From positions 2,294,001 through 2,358,000 of the forward strand of contig NZ_UGOZ01000001.1 in NCBI RefSeq assembly GCF_900452865.1: a stretch of DNA of 64,000 nt, in the 5' to 3' direction. Positions 1 through 9,059 of this stretch are shown in pieces. Within the stretch, counting starts at the first letter, position 1, and each line of letters opens with the position of its first letter. This DNA is from Legionella taurinensis (lineage in GTDB: Bacteria > Pseudomonadota > Gammaproteobacteria > Legionellales > Legionellaceae). Made by a program: the position numbers and the translations under genes. The notes beneath the pieces are model-generated. The model did not search any database and was not told the origin of the DNA. It saw only the letters and a list, made by a program, of their open reading frames with translations.

Positions 1-186
1 ATCGGCGACTTTTTATATCAATTGGCTGATTTTATTAAAAAAACGCTGTTACAGCGCGATGAGAGCCAGGAAAGCATCAGCCATTTTAAAACCATGAAAA
101 ACAGGTTATTCAAGGTGAACCATTCCGATAGCCCTGAAGACATTGAGCTTATGCCTCTAAATCCTGAGAGTGGAATAAGCCCTTAA
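1..186 (+). CDS. C-terminal end of an unknown protein (truncated by window edge)
   Basis: Frame 1 is open from the first base to a TAA at 184-186 and gives about 61 residues, so this is the tail of a gene that begins outside the window. The visible part has a short hydrophobic/basic helix-like stretch ([16 protein letters not shown]) and ends in a polar acidic tail, [18 protein letters not shown] do not recognise the family. Glu-rich flexible tails of this kind are common in Legionella type IV secretion substrates, but so short a fragment cannot support that. It could equally be any cytosolic protein. Confidence 0.5.
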   Translation: MGDFLYQLADFIKKTLLQRDESQESISHFKTMKNRLFKVNHSDSPEDIELMPLNPESGISP

Positions 187-209
187 AAAAAGTCTGTTTT
201 TTACAGACC
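184..209 (-). terminator. Hairpin plus T-run, reading on the minus strand
   Basis: A 6-bp stem (GTCTGT/ACAGAC, 192-197 and 203-208) is preceded on the plus strand by seven A, so only the minus strand shows a stem followed by a T-run. Neighbouring genes are on the plus strand, so this orientation is unexpected and the stem is short. It may be chance. Confidence 0.25.
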
Positions 210-244
210 GCTCTGAATTAATACACATGACTTCCGGGCTTTTA

Positions 245-273
245 CTGACTTGCTGTGGCGCATTTGTTAAAAT
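245..273 (+). promoter_or_regulatory. Candidate sigma-70 promoter for mutS
   Basis: CTGACT (245-250), a 17-bp spacer and TAAAAT (268-273) resemble -35 and -10 boxes. A start near 280 would leave a short leader before the mutS ATG at 302, which agrees with that ATG and not the upstream in-frame one at 227, which lies ahead of these boxes. Confidence 0.4.
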
Positions 274-301
274 CGCACTATTTACCCGCTTGGGATTGCC
301 T

Positions 302-2860
302 ATGTCAGCCACCCATACCCCCATGATGCAGCAATATTTACGCATTAAGTCTGACTACCCAGACATGCTGCTGTTTTATCGTATGGGTGATTTTTACGAA
401 TTGTTTTTTGACGATGCCCGACGCGCCGCCGAGCTTCTCGATCTGACCCTCACCCATCGCGGCCAGTCGGCTGACAAGCCCATTCCCATGGCGGGTGTTC
501 CGTATCATGCGGTCGAGAATTACCTGGCTCGATTGCTAAAAAAAGGGGAATCGGTTGCCATTTGTGAGCAGATTGGCGACCCGGCGACCAGCAAAGGGCC
601 GGTTGAACGTGAAGTAACCCGTATTGTCACCCCAGGAACCATCACTGACGAAGCCTTGCTTGAAGCCCGCCGCGACACCCTGCTTTTAGCCATTTACCGG
701 CAAAAATCCCACTACGGTCTCGCCTGGGTGGATTTAAGCGGCGGACGCTTTCATTTAATGCAGGTAGCGGATGACTCGGCGCTCGAGGCGGCGTTAGGTC
801 ATTTGCAACCCGCAGAAATTTTGATTCCCGAACAAAGTCAGTACGGCGGTTTGGGTGATTACCCGGTCAAAACCCGTCCCGCCTGGGAGTTTGATTTACA
901 ACAGGCCTACCGCCTGCTTTGCGAGCAATTTGCCGTCAGTCATCTGGAGGGCATCGCAGGCAAAGAGTACCTGATAAGCTATCCGGCCGCCGGTTGCCTT
1001 TTAACCTACCTGCACACCACCCAACGGCAAGCCCTTCCTCACCTTAAACAGTTGACGCTTGAAAAAAACGACGACTACCTGCAGGTCGACGCCGCCACCC
1101 AAAAGCACTTGGAATTGTTTGAAAACTACCAGGGCGGCCAGGACAACACGCTGCTTGATGTGCTCGATCACACCAGCAACCCCATGGGCAGCCGTTTATT
1201 GAAACGCTGGCTGGGCCGGCCTTTAAGCCAACATGCGCTTATCCAGGAACGCCAGAATGCGGTGAAGGAATTAATGCACAACCGGCAGGAGGCCGTCTTA
1301 AAGCCCCTCTTGCGCCAGCTCGGCGATATTGAACGCATTGCCTCACGCATCGCCTTAAAATCCGCAAGGCCGCGCGACCTGACGCAACTGCGCCAGGCGC
1401 TTCGCCTACTGCCGGATCTTCACAGCGCCCTGGCCAATCATTCCTCGCCGCTTGGCGTTAAAATCCGCGATGATCTGACGCCGAAGCCCGCGTTGCTGGC
1501 TTTATTAACTCAGGCGCTGGTCGATAATCCCCCCATGCTGATTCGCGATGGCGGCGTGATTGCCACCGGCTTTGATGACGAACTCGACGAACTCCGCCTG
1601 CTCAGCGACAATGCCAACAGTCAATTGGCCGAACTGGAACAGCAGGAGAAAGCCCGCTCAGGCCTCTCCTCATTAAAATTGGGTTACAATCGCGTGCAGG
1701 GGTACTACATTGAACTGTCCCGTCTGCAGGCCGAGAAAGCACCCGATTATTATCAACGCAAACAGACTTTAAAGAACGTCGAGCGCTACATCACGCCGGA
1801 ACTGAAACGCTTTGAGGAAAAAGTCTTGTCCGCCGGGGTGAAAGCCCTGGCTCGCGAGAAATGGTTGTATGAGAACCTGCTCGACGAAATCCTTCAGTAC
1901 CTGCCGGAATTGACCACCCTCGCGCAAGGCATTGCGCAATTGGATGTCTTGACCAATTTCGCCGAACGCGCCGCCTGCCTCGGTTGGTGCTGTCCCGAAA
2001 TGACCACCGAAGCGGGGCTTGACATTCAGGATGGCCGCCACCCGGTCATTGAGCAGATATTGCAAGAACAATTCATTGCCAACGATCTCTGCCTTAAGCC
2101 TGAGCAATCCATGTGGCTCATCACCGGCCCGAACATGGGGGGCAAATCAACGTTTATGCGCCAAAACGCCCTGATCGTTCTGCTGGCCCATACCGGCAGT
2201 TTCGTCCCTGCCAAAAAAGCACGCCTTGGCCGCATTGATAAACTGTTTACCCGCATCGGGGCCAGTGATGATCTGGCCTCAGGCCGTTCAACCTTCATGG
2301 TGGAAATGACCGAAACCGCGCGTATCTTAAGGCAGGCGACCGCGCACAGTCTGGTCCTGATTGATGAAATAGGCCGCGGCACCAGCACCTACGATGGCAT
2401 TGCTCTGGCGTATGCCACCTGCTCTTACCTGGCCGGCACCCTCAAAGCCTACACGCTGTTTTCCACCCATTACTTTGAATTGACCACGCTGCCTGAGCAC
2501 TATCCCGGCATTCGCAATAAACATTTACAGGCCGCATTGAATGCCAACCGCATTGCCTTTCTGTACCGTGTTGAAGAAGGTCCCACCGACCGCAGTTACG
2601 GCCTTGAGGTCGCACGCCTGGCCGGCATGCCAGAGGCCGTCCTGGCCATTGCCACAGAGCACCTGCAACAGGCTACGCATGCCGCAGCTGCGCCGGTTGC
2701 CACGCAGCCCCTTAAGGCCGCTCCCTCGCCAGCCACGGCGCTGCTGGCGTCGATTAACCCCGATGAGTTGTCCGCGCGGGAAGCCCTGGACTTGATTTAC
2801 ACACTGAAAAACCTGGCGGAATCTTCTTTTTCAGTAACCAGCACGTTGACCGTACCATGA
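302..2860 (+). CDS. mutS: DNA mismatch repair ATPase MutS
   Basis: MutS recognises mispaired bases and small loops and recruits MutL to start methyl-directed mismatch repair. The 852-aa product shows the N-terminal mismatch-wedge motif (F31-Y32-E33 in RMGDFYELF), the P-loop GPNMGGKST (about residues 609-617), the Walker B LVLIDEIG with GRGTST following, and the STHYFELT switch region. Its length is normal for bacterial MutS. The frame is open from 227, but the ATG at 302 begins the conserved [12 protein letters not shown] block and lies downstream of a plausible promoter, so I chose it; no strong ribosome-binding site is visible. The last codon and stop overlap the tamA ATG (ATGA), so mutS heads a tightly coupled run. 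Confidence 0.97.
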   Translation: MSATHTPMMQQYLRIKSDYPDMLLFYRMGDFYELFFDDARRAAELLDLTLTHRGQSADKPIPMAGVPYHAVENYLARLLKKGESVAICEQIGDPATSKGPVEREVTRIVTPGTITDEALLEARRDTLLLAIYRQKSHYGLAWVDLSGGRFHLMQVADDSALEAALGHLQPAEILIPEQSQYGGLGDYPVKTRPAWEFDLQQAYRLLCEQFAVSHLEGIAGKEYLISYPAAGCLLTYLHTTQRQALPHLKQLTLEKNDDYLQVDAATQKHLELFENYQGGQDNTLLDVLDHTSNPMGSRLLKRWLGRPLSQHALIQERQNAVKELMHNRQEAVLKPLLRQLGDIERIASRIALKSARPRDLTQLRQALRLLPDLHSALANHSSPLGVKIRDDLTPKPALLALLTQALVDNPPMLIRDGGVIATGFDDELDELRLLSDNANSQLAELEQQEKARSGLSSLKLGYNRVQGYYIELSRLQAEKAPDYYQRKQTLKNVERYITPELKRFEEKVLSAGVKALAREKWLYENLLDEILQYLPELTTLAQGIAQLDVLTNFAERAACLGWCCPEMTTEAGLDIQDGRHPVIEQILQEQFIANDLCLKPEQSMWLITGPNMGGKSTFMRQNALIVLLAHTGSFVPAKKARLGRIDKLFTRIGASDDLASGRSTFMVEMTETARILRQATAHSLVLIDEIGRGTSTYDGIALAYATCSYLAGTLKAYTLFSTHYFELTTLPEHYPGIRNKHLQAALNANRIAFLYRVEEGPTDRSYGLEVARLAGMPEAVLAIATEHLQQATHAAAAPVATQPLKAAPSPATALLASINPDELSAREALDLIYTLKNLAESSFSVTSTLTVP

Positions 2861-4551
2861 AAAAACTGGTTTGCCTTTTACTTTTCGCAGGCAGCCTTAC
2901 CCTGCTTTTTGCTGCCAAAGGCCCTGAGCAGGTTCAAATCAAAGGCGTCCGCGGCAAAGTGCTGGATAATATTCAGATGCGCCTGCTCGAATACGCAAAA
3001 TCCAAACCGCTGCTCAGCGACACCAATGAAAACCTCGAAAAACAAGTGGCCCAGGCTGTTTACGCTTACGGCTACCTGCGTCCCGCCATTCAGGTCAGCC
3101 GCACAGCCGGCGGCAAAAGCATCCTCATTAACGTCAACCCGGGACCGCCGCTGCTTGTCACCCGCCTGTCCATTCAACTGCAGGGAGAAGGGGCTGATAA
3201 TGCTAAAATTAAGCGAAAACTTCATCATTTACCGATTCAACAGGGCAAGCCGCTTAACAGCGTAAAATACGAAGAGAGTAAACAGATGCTCATTGATGCC
3301 GCCGAACAGGAAGGCTACCTGCATGCCCATTTTCAAAAGGCTGAAATCCTAATCGACCAGGCCAGCTACACCTCTGTTATCACCCTGGTTTTTGATACCG
3401 GCCCGCAGTTTTATTTTGGCCAGGTCCGTTTTGAACCGACCTACATTTCACCGGAGTTGTTGCGCCGTTACATTCCCTTTGACTATGGCCAACCCTATTC
3501 CACCGAACAATTGCTTGAGCTCAGCAACAGCCTAGCCGGCAGTGGTTATTTCAGTCAGGTCAATGCCAAACCGGACATGAACAGCAGCCGCACCATCCCG
3601 GTCAATGTTTACCTTAAGGCGGCGGCCCGCATTAATTACTCGCTGGGCTTAGGCTTTGGTACTGACACCGGGATTCGCGGGCGCGTAGGTTACCACGTGG
3701 TGCCTGTGAATCGCGCCGGTCATAAATTCAATGCCATTGCTTTAGGCTCTTTTAATCAGAATACGCTGCAGGCGCAGTATATCATCCCGGGTAAAAACCC
3801 GCTGACCGATGAATACGACATTACCGGCAGCCTGTCCAATCTCGATTATGGCGCAGGCTACAGTAATTCGCTGCTGCTTTCCATGGGGCAACGCCACAAC
3901 AAGGACCAGTTTCAGCGAATGCTCACGGTAAATGGCTTGTATGAGCGGTTCAACTATGACAATGCGCCCAAACTTGAAAAACTGACTTTTTTCCCAAAAG
4001 CCACGCTGGGATGGAAAAACACTTCCAACCAGCTCTTTTCACCGACGGGTTATCACATCACCGTAAATGCCTTGGGTGCCAGTCGCGCAGTATTGTCGGA
4101 AGTGAGCTTTGCTCAGGCCTCGGTGGACGCCCGCGCGGCGATCACCCTGCCCTTTATCCGCACCCGATTTTACTTTCATACCCTGCAGGGGATTACCGAC
4201 ATTAATGACGTGAATCAATTGCCACTCTCTCTGGCCCTGTTGCTTGGGGGATCGGACAATTTGAAAGCCTTCACCTTTAACGCCATTGGCCCGGGTAAAA
4301 TTCTCACCTATGGGGGTTTTGAAATCCAAAAGGAAACGGTGGAGCACTGGTATCTCACCGGTTTTTTTGATACCGGCGATGTGTATGATCCCAGCCCCCG
4401 GGTATTGCAAAATGACTTAGGCATCGGCTTGATGTGGGTTTCACCGGTAGGCCCCATTAAAATCGGCATTGCCCAGGCCGTGGACAGCCACTTTAACCGC
4501 ATCAAAGACAGAAAACCGCGCTTTGTTGTCAATATGGGACCGGATTTATGA
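2857..4551 (+). CDS. tamA: Autotransporter assembly factor TamA (Omp85/BamA family)
   Basis: TamA is the outer-membrane half of the translocation and assembly module, which works with inner-membrane-anchored TamB in inserting some outer-membrane proteins and probably in lipid transport. The 564-aa protein has a signal peptide ([19 protein letters not shown]), POTRA-like repeats over roughly residues 25-270 (for example [11 protein letters not shown]), and a C-terminal 16-strand-type barrel region with the Omp85 signature around [17 protein letters not shown] and [16 protein letters not shown]. It is directly followed by tamB, which confirms the assignment. It overlaps mutS by 4 nt and tamB by 4 nt. 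The odd partner is mutS upstream, which has no functional link and probably only shares transcription. Confidence 0.93.
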   Translation: MKKLVCLLLFAGSLTLLFAAKGPEQVQIKGVRGKVLDNIQMRLLEYAKSKPLLSDTNENLEKQVAQAVYAYGYLRPAIQVSRTAGGKSILINVNPGPPLLVTRLSIQLQGEGADNAKIKRKLHHLPIQQGKPLNSVKYEESKQMLIDAAEQEGYLHAHFQKAEILIDQASYTSVITLVFDTGPQFYFGQVRFEPTYISPELLRRYIPFDYGQPYSTEQLLELSNSLAGSGYFSQVNAKPDMNSSRTIPVNVYLKAAARINYSLGLGFGTDTGIRGRVGYHVVPVNRAGHKFNAIALGSFNQNTLQAQYIIPGKNPLTDEYDITGSLSNLDYGAGYSNSLLLSMGQRHNKDQFQRMLTVNGLYERFNYDNAPKLEKLTFFPKATLGWKNTSNQLFSPTGYHITVNALGASRAVLSEVSFAQASVDARAAITLPFIRTRFYFHTLQGITDINDVNQLPLSLALLLGGSDNLKAFTFNAIGPGKILTYGGFEIQKETVEHWYLTGFFDTGDVYDPSPRVLQNDLGIGLMWVSPVGPIKIGIAQAVDSHFNRIKDRKPRFVVNMGPDL

Positions 4552-7499
4552 TGCCTTTTCTAAAAAAACTCAGCAAGTCAATCACTTACAGCCTGCTTCT
4601 TGCCTTTGTGATGCTGACCAGCATCCTCGTTTTTTTAGCAACGACAACGCCAGGCCTGTACCTGACAGTCAAACTGGCGCATGCTTTTTTACCCGGCCAG
4701 CTTCACATTCGTCAGGCCGGCGGTCATATAAGCGGCAGATTGACCATCGGTCAATTAACCTATGAAGACAAAGGTCTGCTTATCGAGGGTCAGGGTGTCA
4801 CCCTCCGATGCTCGCTCAGGCAGTTGCTTTTTCATCACCGTCTGACTTTTAAGACCCTTAAGGCGAAACAAGTCCTCATTCATCCCGAACCAACAACTCA
4901 GACAGGGCCAGGTTCCTTCGCGCTTCCTGAATTCCCTGTGGCGATCATGGCAACCCAGGCGCGCATCGACCGTCTGGTCATTGGTAATCCCGGCGGCGAT
5001 GCGGTCCTTAAGCAGGTAAGCCTTAAGGCCTCGTTGTCGAATGACAACTGGCAATTAAGTGGCGTTGACTTTAATTACCAGGGTCATCAATGGCACATCA
5101 CGGCCAAGGCGAAACCGCGTTTCCCCTACCCGCTGCAGGCCCGCATTGAATTAAGCGCGGTCAAGCCAGGCCAGGGACTTAAGGGCTCTCTTGCAATGAC
5201 CGGGGATCTCACCGCTTATCGCTGGCACGGGAAGTTTCAGGGTTTAGGCACTCTGGAGCTCACCGGCACGCTGAAAAACGGTCAGCAACTGGATACCCGG
5301 CTGCAATGGCAATCACTGCAATGGCCACCGCTCCCGGGTTTAACGCAGCTCGCCAGTGCGAAAGGGCAACTGCTCATCCGCGGTACTCTCCCTGAACTGA
5401 CCATGCAGGTCGACACCCAACTCACAGCCCCCCTACCGTCCCACCTGACCATCAAAGCCCACTCCACCGGTGGCGAACGGCTTGACGCGAAAGGAGTCCT
5501 TACTTTCCCTCATCATCAGGTGCAGTTTAGCGGGGGTTATGACACGCAGCGCAGCCCTAAAATCCAGGGCAACCTGACTGCCCGATCACTGGCCGAAAGC
5601 GCCAGTGATTTGTTGATTCAGCACCTCAAAGCCGACGCTTCTTTTATGGGCAATACCCTTAACTCCTTGGAAGCAACCGGTTCGCTTACCGCACAATACA
5701 ATGCCGAACCGCTCAAACTGACGGCCAATTATCAACACCAGGGGCTGAACGCGACGCTCCTTCTGGCTAACAATCGCCTGAGCCTCAATGGCTCCCCCTT
5801 ATCCAACTGGCAGGTCAAGGCCACCCTACCCAATCCCGCCGTACTGCACCCCGCGCTGAAGGATTTGACCTCCACCCTGTCGCTGACGGCGGAACTGAAC
5901 AAGGCCGACAGCGGCCGGCTGGTTGTCACAATGGGTGAAGGACATTACCAGGATCCTGCACTTCAACCACTGGCGTTTAAAGGCGGGGAGTTACGGGCGG
6001 AATTGACGGGGCATGAACTGAAAGCCAAAGGCCAGTTTAAGATTGATGCGAATAAAAACGCCGCCTTCAAACTCACTTTACCGCAATTTCAGTGGGCGCA
6101 GCTCATCACCCGGCAACAGACGCTTGACAGTGAGTTGACCATCAACATCAACTCCCTGGATTTTTTAAAGGAGGTGAGCAGTGCCCTGAGTGAACCCGCC
6201 GGCCAGTTGCAGGCTCATTTGCAGGCCAGCGGCCCCTTGCATCGTCCGATTGTGAAGGGCAAATTGGCCTTAAGTCATGGCCGGGTTGCGTTACCGAAAT
6301 TGGGGATCCATCTTGATCCCATTGAACTGACCATGGAAACCCATGAACAACGATGGGTTATTGAAGGCGCCCTGTTCAGCAATAATCAACCGCTGCACGT
6401 CAAAGGTCAGGGGCAATTTGCACCGCATTTCACCGGCTCGCTCCATTTTAACGGCGACCATGTCCAGGTCCTTAATCTGGATGAATACCAAATGGAATTA
6501 TCGCCTAAACTCACGTTTGATTTTAAACCATCCTCCTATGCCTTAAGCGGCGAACTGCTCGTTCCTAAAGCCAGTATCAAACCGCATACTTTCGATAGCA
6601 GCGCCAGTTTATCGAGTGATGTGGTCTTCGCCGGGCAAAAACAACCCGAACCTAACCCATTGCATATCGACAGCAACGTGCGTCTGGACATGGGGCAGGA
6701 TGTGGCAATCGACATCAAGGGCTTAAAAGGTTACCTGGATGGCAGCCTGCAACTGCGCCAGCTGCCTGAAGGCCCGATGCGGGCAACCGGCGAATTGACG
6801 GTTCGGGATGGAAAATACCATGCTTATGGCCAGGATTTACTGATTCAACAGGGTCAGCTCATCTACACCGGCAGCCTGATTGACAATCCCGACATGAAAG
6901 TGCGCGCTATTCGTCAATTTAATAATGCCAGCGCGTCTTTTGCAGGCTCTAATCGATTGTTTGATTTCAATACGGAAAACCTGCAATCCTATGATTTCGG
7001 CAGCAAAACCACGGTCGGCATCGAGGTCAGCGGCCATTTAAACCGGCCAAAAACGCAGCTTTTCTCCATTCCCTCCAACCTCTCACAGGCTGACATTCTG
7101 TCCATGCTCCTCCTGGGCAAGCCCGCAAGTCAGGCCAATAAATCGGGAGGACAGCTTCTGCTTGCCGCCATTTCATCCATGAATCTGGATTCCGGCAGCA
7201 AAGGCACACAACTTCTTGAACAATTGAAAAATAACCTTGGCTTTGATGTCAATGTGGAAAATAATACGGAATACAATCGTAAAACGAATGAATCAACGGA
7301 CACGACGTCCTTTGTCGTTGGAAAATCATTATCTAATCGCCTGTACTTAAGCTATAACATGGGCTTTTCGCAAGGAAGCAATAATTTGTTAACCCTTAAA
7401 TACCTGTTAAATAAATTTTTCAGTATTCAAGTCAGCGCCAGCTTAAGCGGCAGCAGCGGTGTTGATCTTCTTTACACTCATCAAAAGGATTCAGAATGA
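4548..7499 (+). CDS. tamB: Translocation/assembly module subunit TamB (DUF490)
   Basis: TamB is a periplasm-spanning beta-taco protein anchored in the inner membrane that pairs with TamA. The 983-aa product has one N-terminal transmembrane helix (about 13-33, ITYSLLLAFVMLTSILVFLA), a long repetitive beta-rich body with many G-x-L and GxL-T-G strands, and the conserved C-terminal DUF490 region (from about residue 620; KTTVGIEVSGHLNRPKTQLF and SMLLLGKPASQA are recognisable). It ends in an amphipathic strand region resembling a barrel partner segment. It is shorter than the E. coli protein (about 1250 aa). The ATG lies in an ATGATG overlap with the tamA stop, and its own stop overlaps the hemB start, so translation is probably coupled. 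Confidence 0.92.
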   Translation: MMPFLKKLSKSITYSLLLAFVMLTSILVFLATTTPGLYLTVKLAHAFLPGQLHIRQAGGHISGRLTIGQLTYEDKGLLIEGQGVTLRCSLRQLLFHHRLTFKTLKAKQVLIHPEPTTQTGPGSFALPEFPVAIMATQARIDRLVIGNPGGDAVLKQVSLKASLSNDNWQLSGVDFNYQGHQWHITAKAKPRFPYPLQARIELSAVKPGQGLKGSLAMTGDLTAYRWHGKFQGLGTLELTGTLKNGQQLDTRLQWQSLQWPPLPGLTQLASAKGQLLIRGTLPELTMQVDTQLTAPLPSHLTIKAHSTGGERLDAKGVLTFPHHQVQFSGGYDTQRSPKIQGNLTARSLAESASDLLIQHLKADASFMGNTLNSLEATGSLTAQYNAEPLKLTANYQHQGLNATLLLANNRLSLNGSPLSNWQVKATLPNPAVLHPALKDLTSTLSLTAELNKADSGRLVVTMGEGHYQDPALQPLAFKGGELRAELTGHELKAKGQFKIDANKNAAFKLTLPQFQWAQLITRQQTLDSELTININSLDFLKEVSSALSEPAGQLQAHLQASGPLHRPIVKGKLALSHGRVALPKLGIHLDPIELTMETHEQRWVIEGALFSNNQPLHVKGQGQFAPHFTGSLHFNGDHVQVLNLDEYQMELSPKLTFDFKPSSYALSGELLVPKASIKPHTFDSSASLSSDVVFAGQKQPEPNPLHIDSNVRLDMGQDVAIDIKGLKGYLDGSLQLRQLPEGPMRATGELTVRDGKYHAYGQDLLIQQGQLIYTGSLIDNPDMKVRAIRQFNNASASFAGSNRLFDFNTENLQSYDFGSKTTVGIEVSGHLNRPKTQLFSIPSNLSQADILSMLLLGKPASQANKSGGQLLLAAISSMNLDSGSKGTQLLEQLKNNLGFDVNVENNTEYNRKTNESTDTTSFVVGKSLSNRLYLSYNMGFSQGSNNLLTLKYLLNKFFSIQVSASLSGSSGVDLLYTHQKDSE

Positions 7500-8488
7500 C
7501 TACCCCAGCTTATCATTTACCCTTAAGGCTTAAACGGTTAAGAAAAACGCCCGCAGTGCGTGACATGCTGCAGGAAACCCGTCTGCATCCCAGGCAATTC
7601 ATTGCCCCGCTGTTTATCAGTGAAACCCTGCCGCAAAAAAAAGAAATAAAAAGCATGCCCGGCCAATTTCAACTGCCCCTGCATGCACTGACCGAAGAAC
7701 TCGACAGCTTAAGCGCGCTTGGTCTGCCCGCCGTTCTTCTGTTTGGTCTTCCAGCCCACAAGGATGCCCGAGGCAGCGACTCGCTTAAGGACGACGGCAT
7801 TATTCAGCGCGCCGTTCAGAGCATTAAACAGAGTCATCCCGACATGCTGGTGATCACCGACGTCTGTTTTTGCGAATACACGGATCATGGCCACTGCGGT
7901 GTGGTGCACGGCGAGCAGATTGATAATGACGAGACCCTGTATTTACTCGGCCAACAGGCAGTCAGCCACGCCAGAGCCGGTGCCGATTGGGTGGCACCAA
8001 GCAGCATGACCGACGGCATGGTTTTAGCCATTCGTGAAGCCTTGGACAGCGAAGGGTATCAGGATACGGCGATTTTGAGTTACGCTGTCAAATACAGTTC
8101 GAGTTTTTATGGGCCTTTCCGTGAAGCGGCTGAGGGCGCTCCGAAATTTGGCGATCGTAAAACCTATCAGATGAACCCGGCCAATTCGGCAGAAGCCCTG
8201 CGCGAAGCCGCGCTTGATATAGAGGAAGGCGCCGACCTGCTGATGGTTAAACCGGCGATGAATTACCTCGATATTATTCACCTGTTAAAGCAGCATTACC
8301 CGGAAATACCGCTTTGTGCCTACCAGGTCAGCGGTGAGTATTCCATGTTGAAAATGGCGGCTCAACACGGGTTAATTCAGGAAGAGGCGGCCATGCTTGA
8401 AAGCTTGATGGCCATTAAACGGGCGGGGGCTGATTTGCTGATTTCCTATTTTGCCAAAGATTTTGCCCGATTAGTTAACCGCCTATAA
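7496..8488 (+). CDS. hemB: Porphobilinogen synthase (delta-aminolevulinic acid dehydratase)
   Basis: HemB condenses two 5-aminolevulinate molecules to porphobilinogen, the second committed step of tetrapyrrole synthesis. The 330-aa protein has the two Schiff-base lysines (K199 in AVKYSSSFYGPF and K252 in LMVKPAMNYLD) and a cysteine-rich metal site (C124, C126, C134 in CFCEYTDHGHC), which marks it as the Zn-using type and not the Mg-only type with Asp at these places. The length is typical. The ATG overlaps the tamB stop by 4 nt. A new promoter begins directly after the stop (8492-8520), so hemB appears to be the last gene of the mutS-tamA-tamB-hemB run. Confidence 0.97.
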   Translation: MTTPAYHLPLRLKRLRKTPAVRDMLQETRLHPRQFIAPLFISETLPQKKEIKSMPGQFQLPLHALTEELDSLSALGLPAVLLFGLPAHKDARGSDSLKDDGIIQRAVQSIKQSHPDMLVITDVCFCEYTDHGHCGVVHGEQIDNDETLYLLGQQAVSHARAGADWVAPSSMTDGMVLAIREALDSEGYQDTAILSYAVKYSSSFYGPFREAAEGAPKFGDRKTYQMNPANSAEALREAALDIEEGADLLMVKPAMNYLDIIHLLKQHYPEIPLCAYQVSGEYSMLKMAAQHGLIQEEAAMLESLMAIKRAGADLLISYFAKDFARLVNRL

Positions 8489-8491
8489 AGC

Positions 8492-8520
8492 TTGAGTCCC
8501 ACGCACGCTTCGCCTATAGT
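8492..8520 (+). promoter_or_regulatory. Strong sigma-70-like promoter for the 8604 gene
   Basis: TTGAGT (8492-8497), an exactly 17-bp spacer and TATAGT (8515-8520). The 14 bases CTTCGCCTATAGTG around the -10 box occur again, on the minus strand, in the dctA promoter (28739-28767). Predicted transcription start is near 8527, which places the 8524-8560 stem-loop at the extreme 5' end of the transcript. Confidence 0.6.
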
Positions 8521-8523
8521 GTC

Positions 8524-8560
8524 ATCGGTTGGTTGGTTTTGGAGTACTCAATCAACCGAT
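8524..8560 (+). promoter_or_regulatory. Stem-loop at the 5' end of the predicted transcript
   Basis: Arms ATCGGTTGGTTG (8524-8535) and CAATCAACCGAT (8549-8560) pair at 11 of 12 positions, or all 12 counting a G-U pair, around a 13-nt loop. There is no T-run, so it is not a hemB terminator. Position suggests a transcript-stabilising hairpin or a regulator-binding site. Confidence 0.5.
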
Positions 8561-8603
8561 AACTGGTTGTATATTAACAACTTCATCAACTAAGGAGTGA
8601 AAT

Positions 8604-9005
8604 GTGAATGCTTTATTAAAAGGTGTAGCGGCAATAACCTTAGGCTTAACCACCGCAATCGCCTTTGCTGCCCCGAGCCATCTGACGACCGATAACCAAA
8701 CGAATTATCAATCCAATGCGTTTATCAATGGCACTGTACAATCCCCCTACCCCACACCTAAAAAGACTAAAAAGAGTCTGTTGTGGTCTTTGGTTCAACT
8801 CGCTTGTGCCCCTTATGTCGATAGCCAAAAGCAATGCGGTGCTTTAATCAAAATGGGTACCGACACCTCAAACCCGGTTGAAGTGGGTTGGCTTAAAATG
8901 AACATGAGCACAGGTGATATCACGCCGAAGAAGCTCAGCGCCAACGGCTTTACCATTACCGTAGTTAATGCGGGCGAAGTCATCATTACCGAAGACAAAA
9001 ACTGA
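8604..9005 (+). CDS. Small exported protein of unknown function
   Basis: 133 residues with a clear Sec signal peptide (MNALLKGVAAITLGLTTAIAFA, cleavage likely after AFA-A), so probably periplasmic or secreted. The mature part has a basic PKKTKKS patch, two cysteines (in LACAPYVD and KQCGALIK) that could form a disulphide, and a beta-rich C-terminus. I do not recognise the family. The start is a GTG, set by an AAGGAG box 6 nt upstream (8592-8597); the overlapping ATG at 8602 is followed at once by TGA and cannot be used. It has its own promoter, structured leader and a strong terminator, so it is a monocistronic unit and probably well expressed. Confidence 0.85.
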   Translation: MNALLKGVAAITLGLTTAIAFAAPSHLTTDNQTNYQSNAFINGTVQSPYPTPKKTKKSLLWSLVQLACAPYVDSQKQCGALIKMGTDTSNPVEVGWLKMNMSTGDITPKKLSANGFTITVVNAGEVIITEDKN

Positions 9006-9017
9006 GTTATTTAAAAG

Positions 9018-9048
9018 AAAAAAAAGCCACGCAATGCGTGGCTTTTTT
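9018..9048. terminator. Bidirectional rho-independent terminator
   Basis: A perfect 7-bp GC-rich stem (GCCACGC/GCGTGGC, 9026-9032 and 9036-9042) with a 3-nt loop, flanked by eight A on the left and six T on the right, which extend the pairing. It ends both the 8604 gene and the convergent porin gene. Confidence 0.9.
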
Positions 9049-9059
9049 ATTCCGCCGAG

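Noticed and set aside
227-301. Longer mutS starting upstream of 302
   Set aside because: The extra 25 residues are not MutS-like and the predicted promoter overlaps them.
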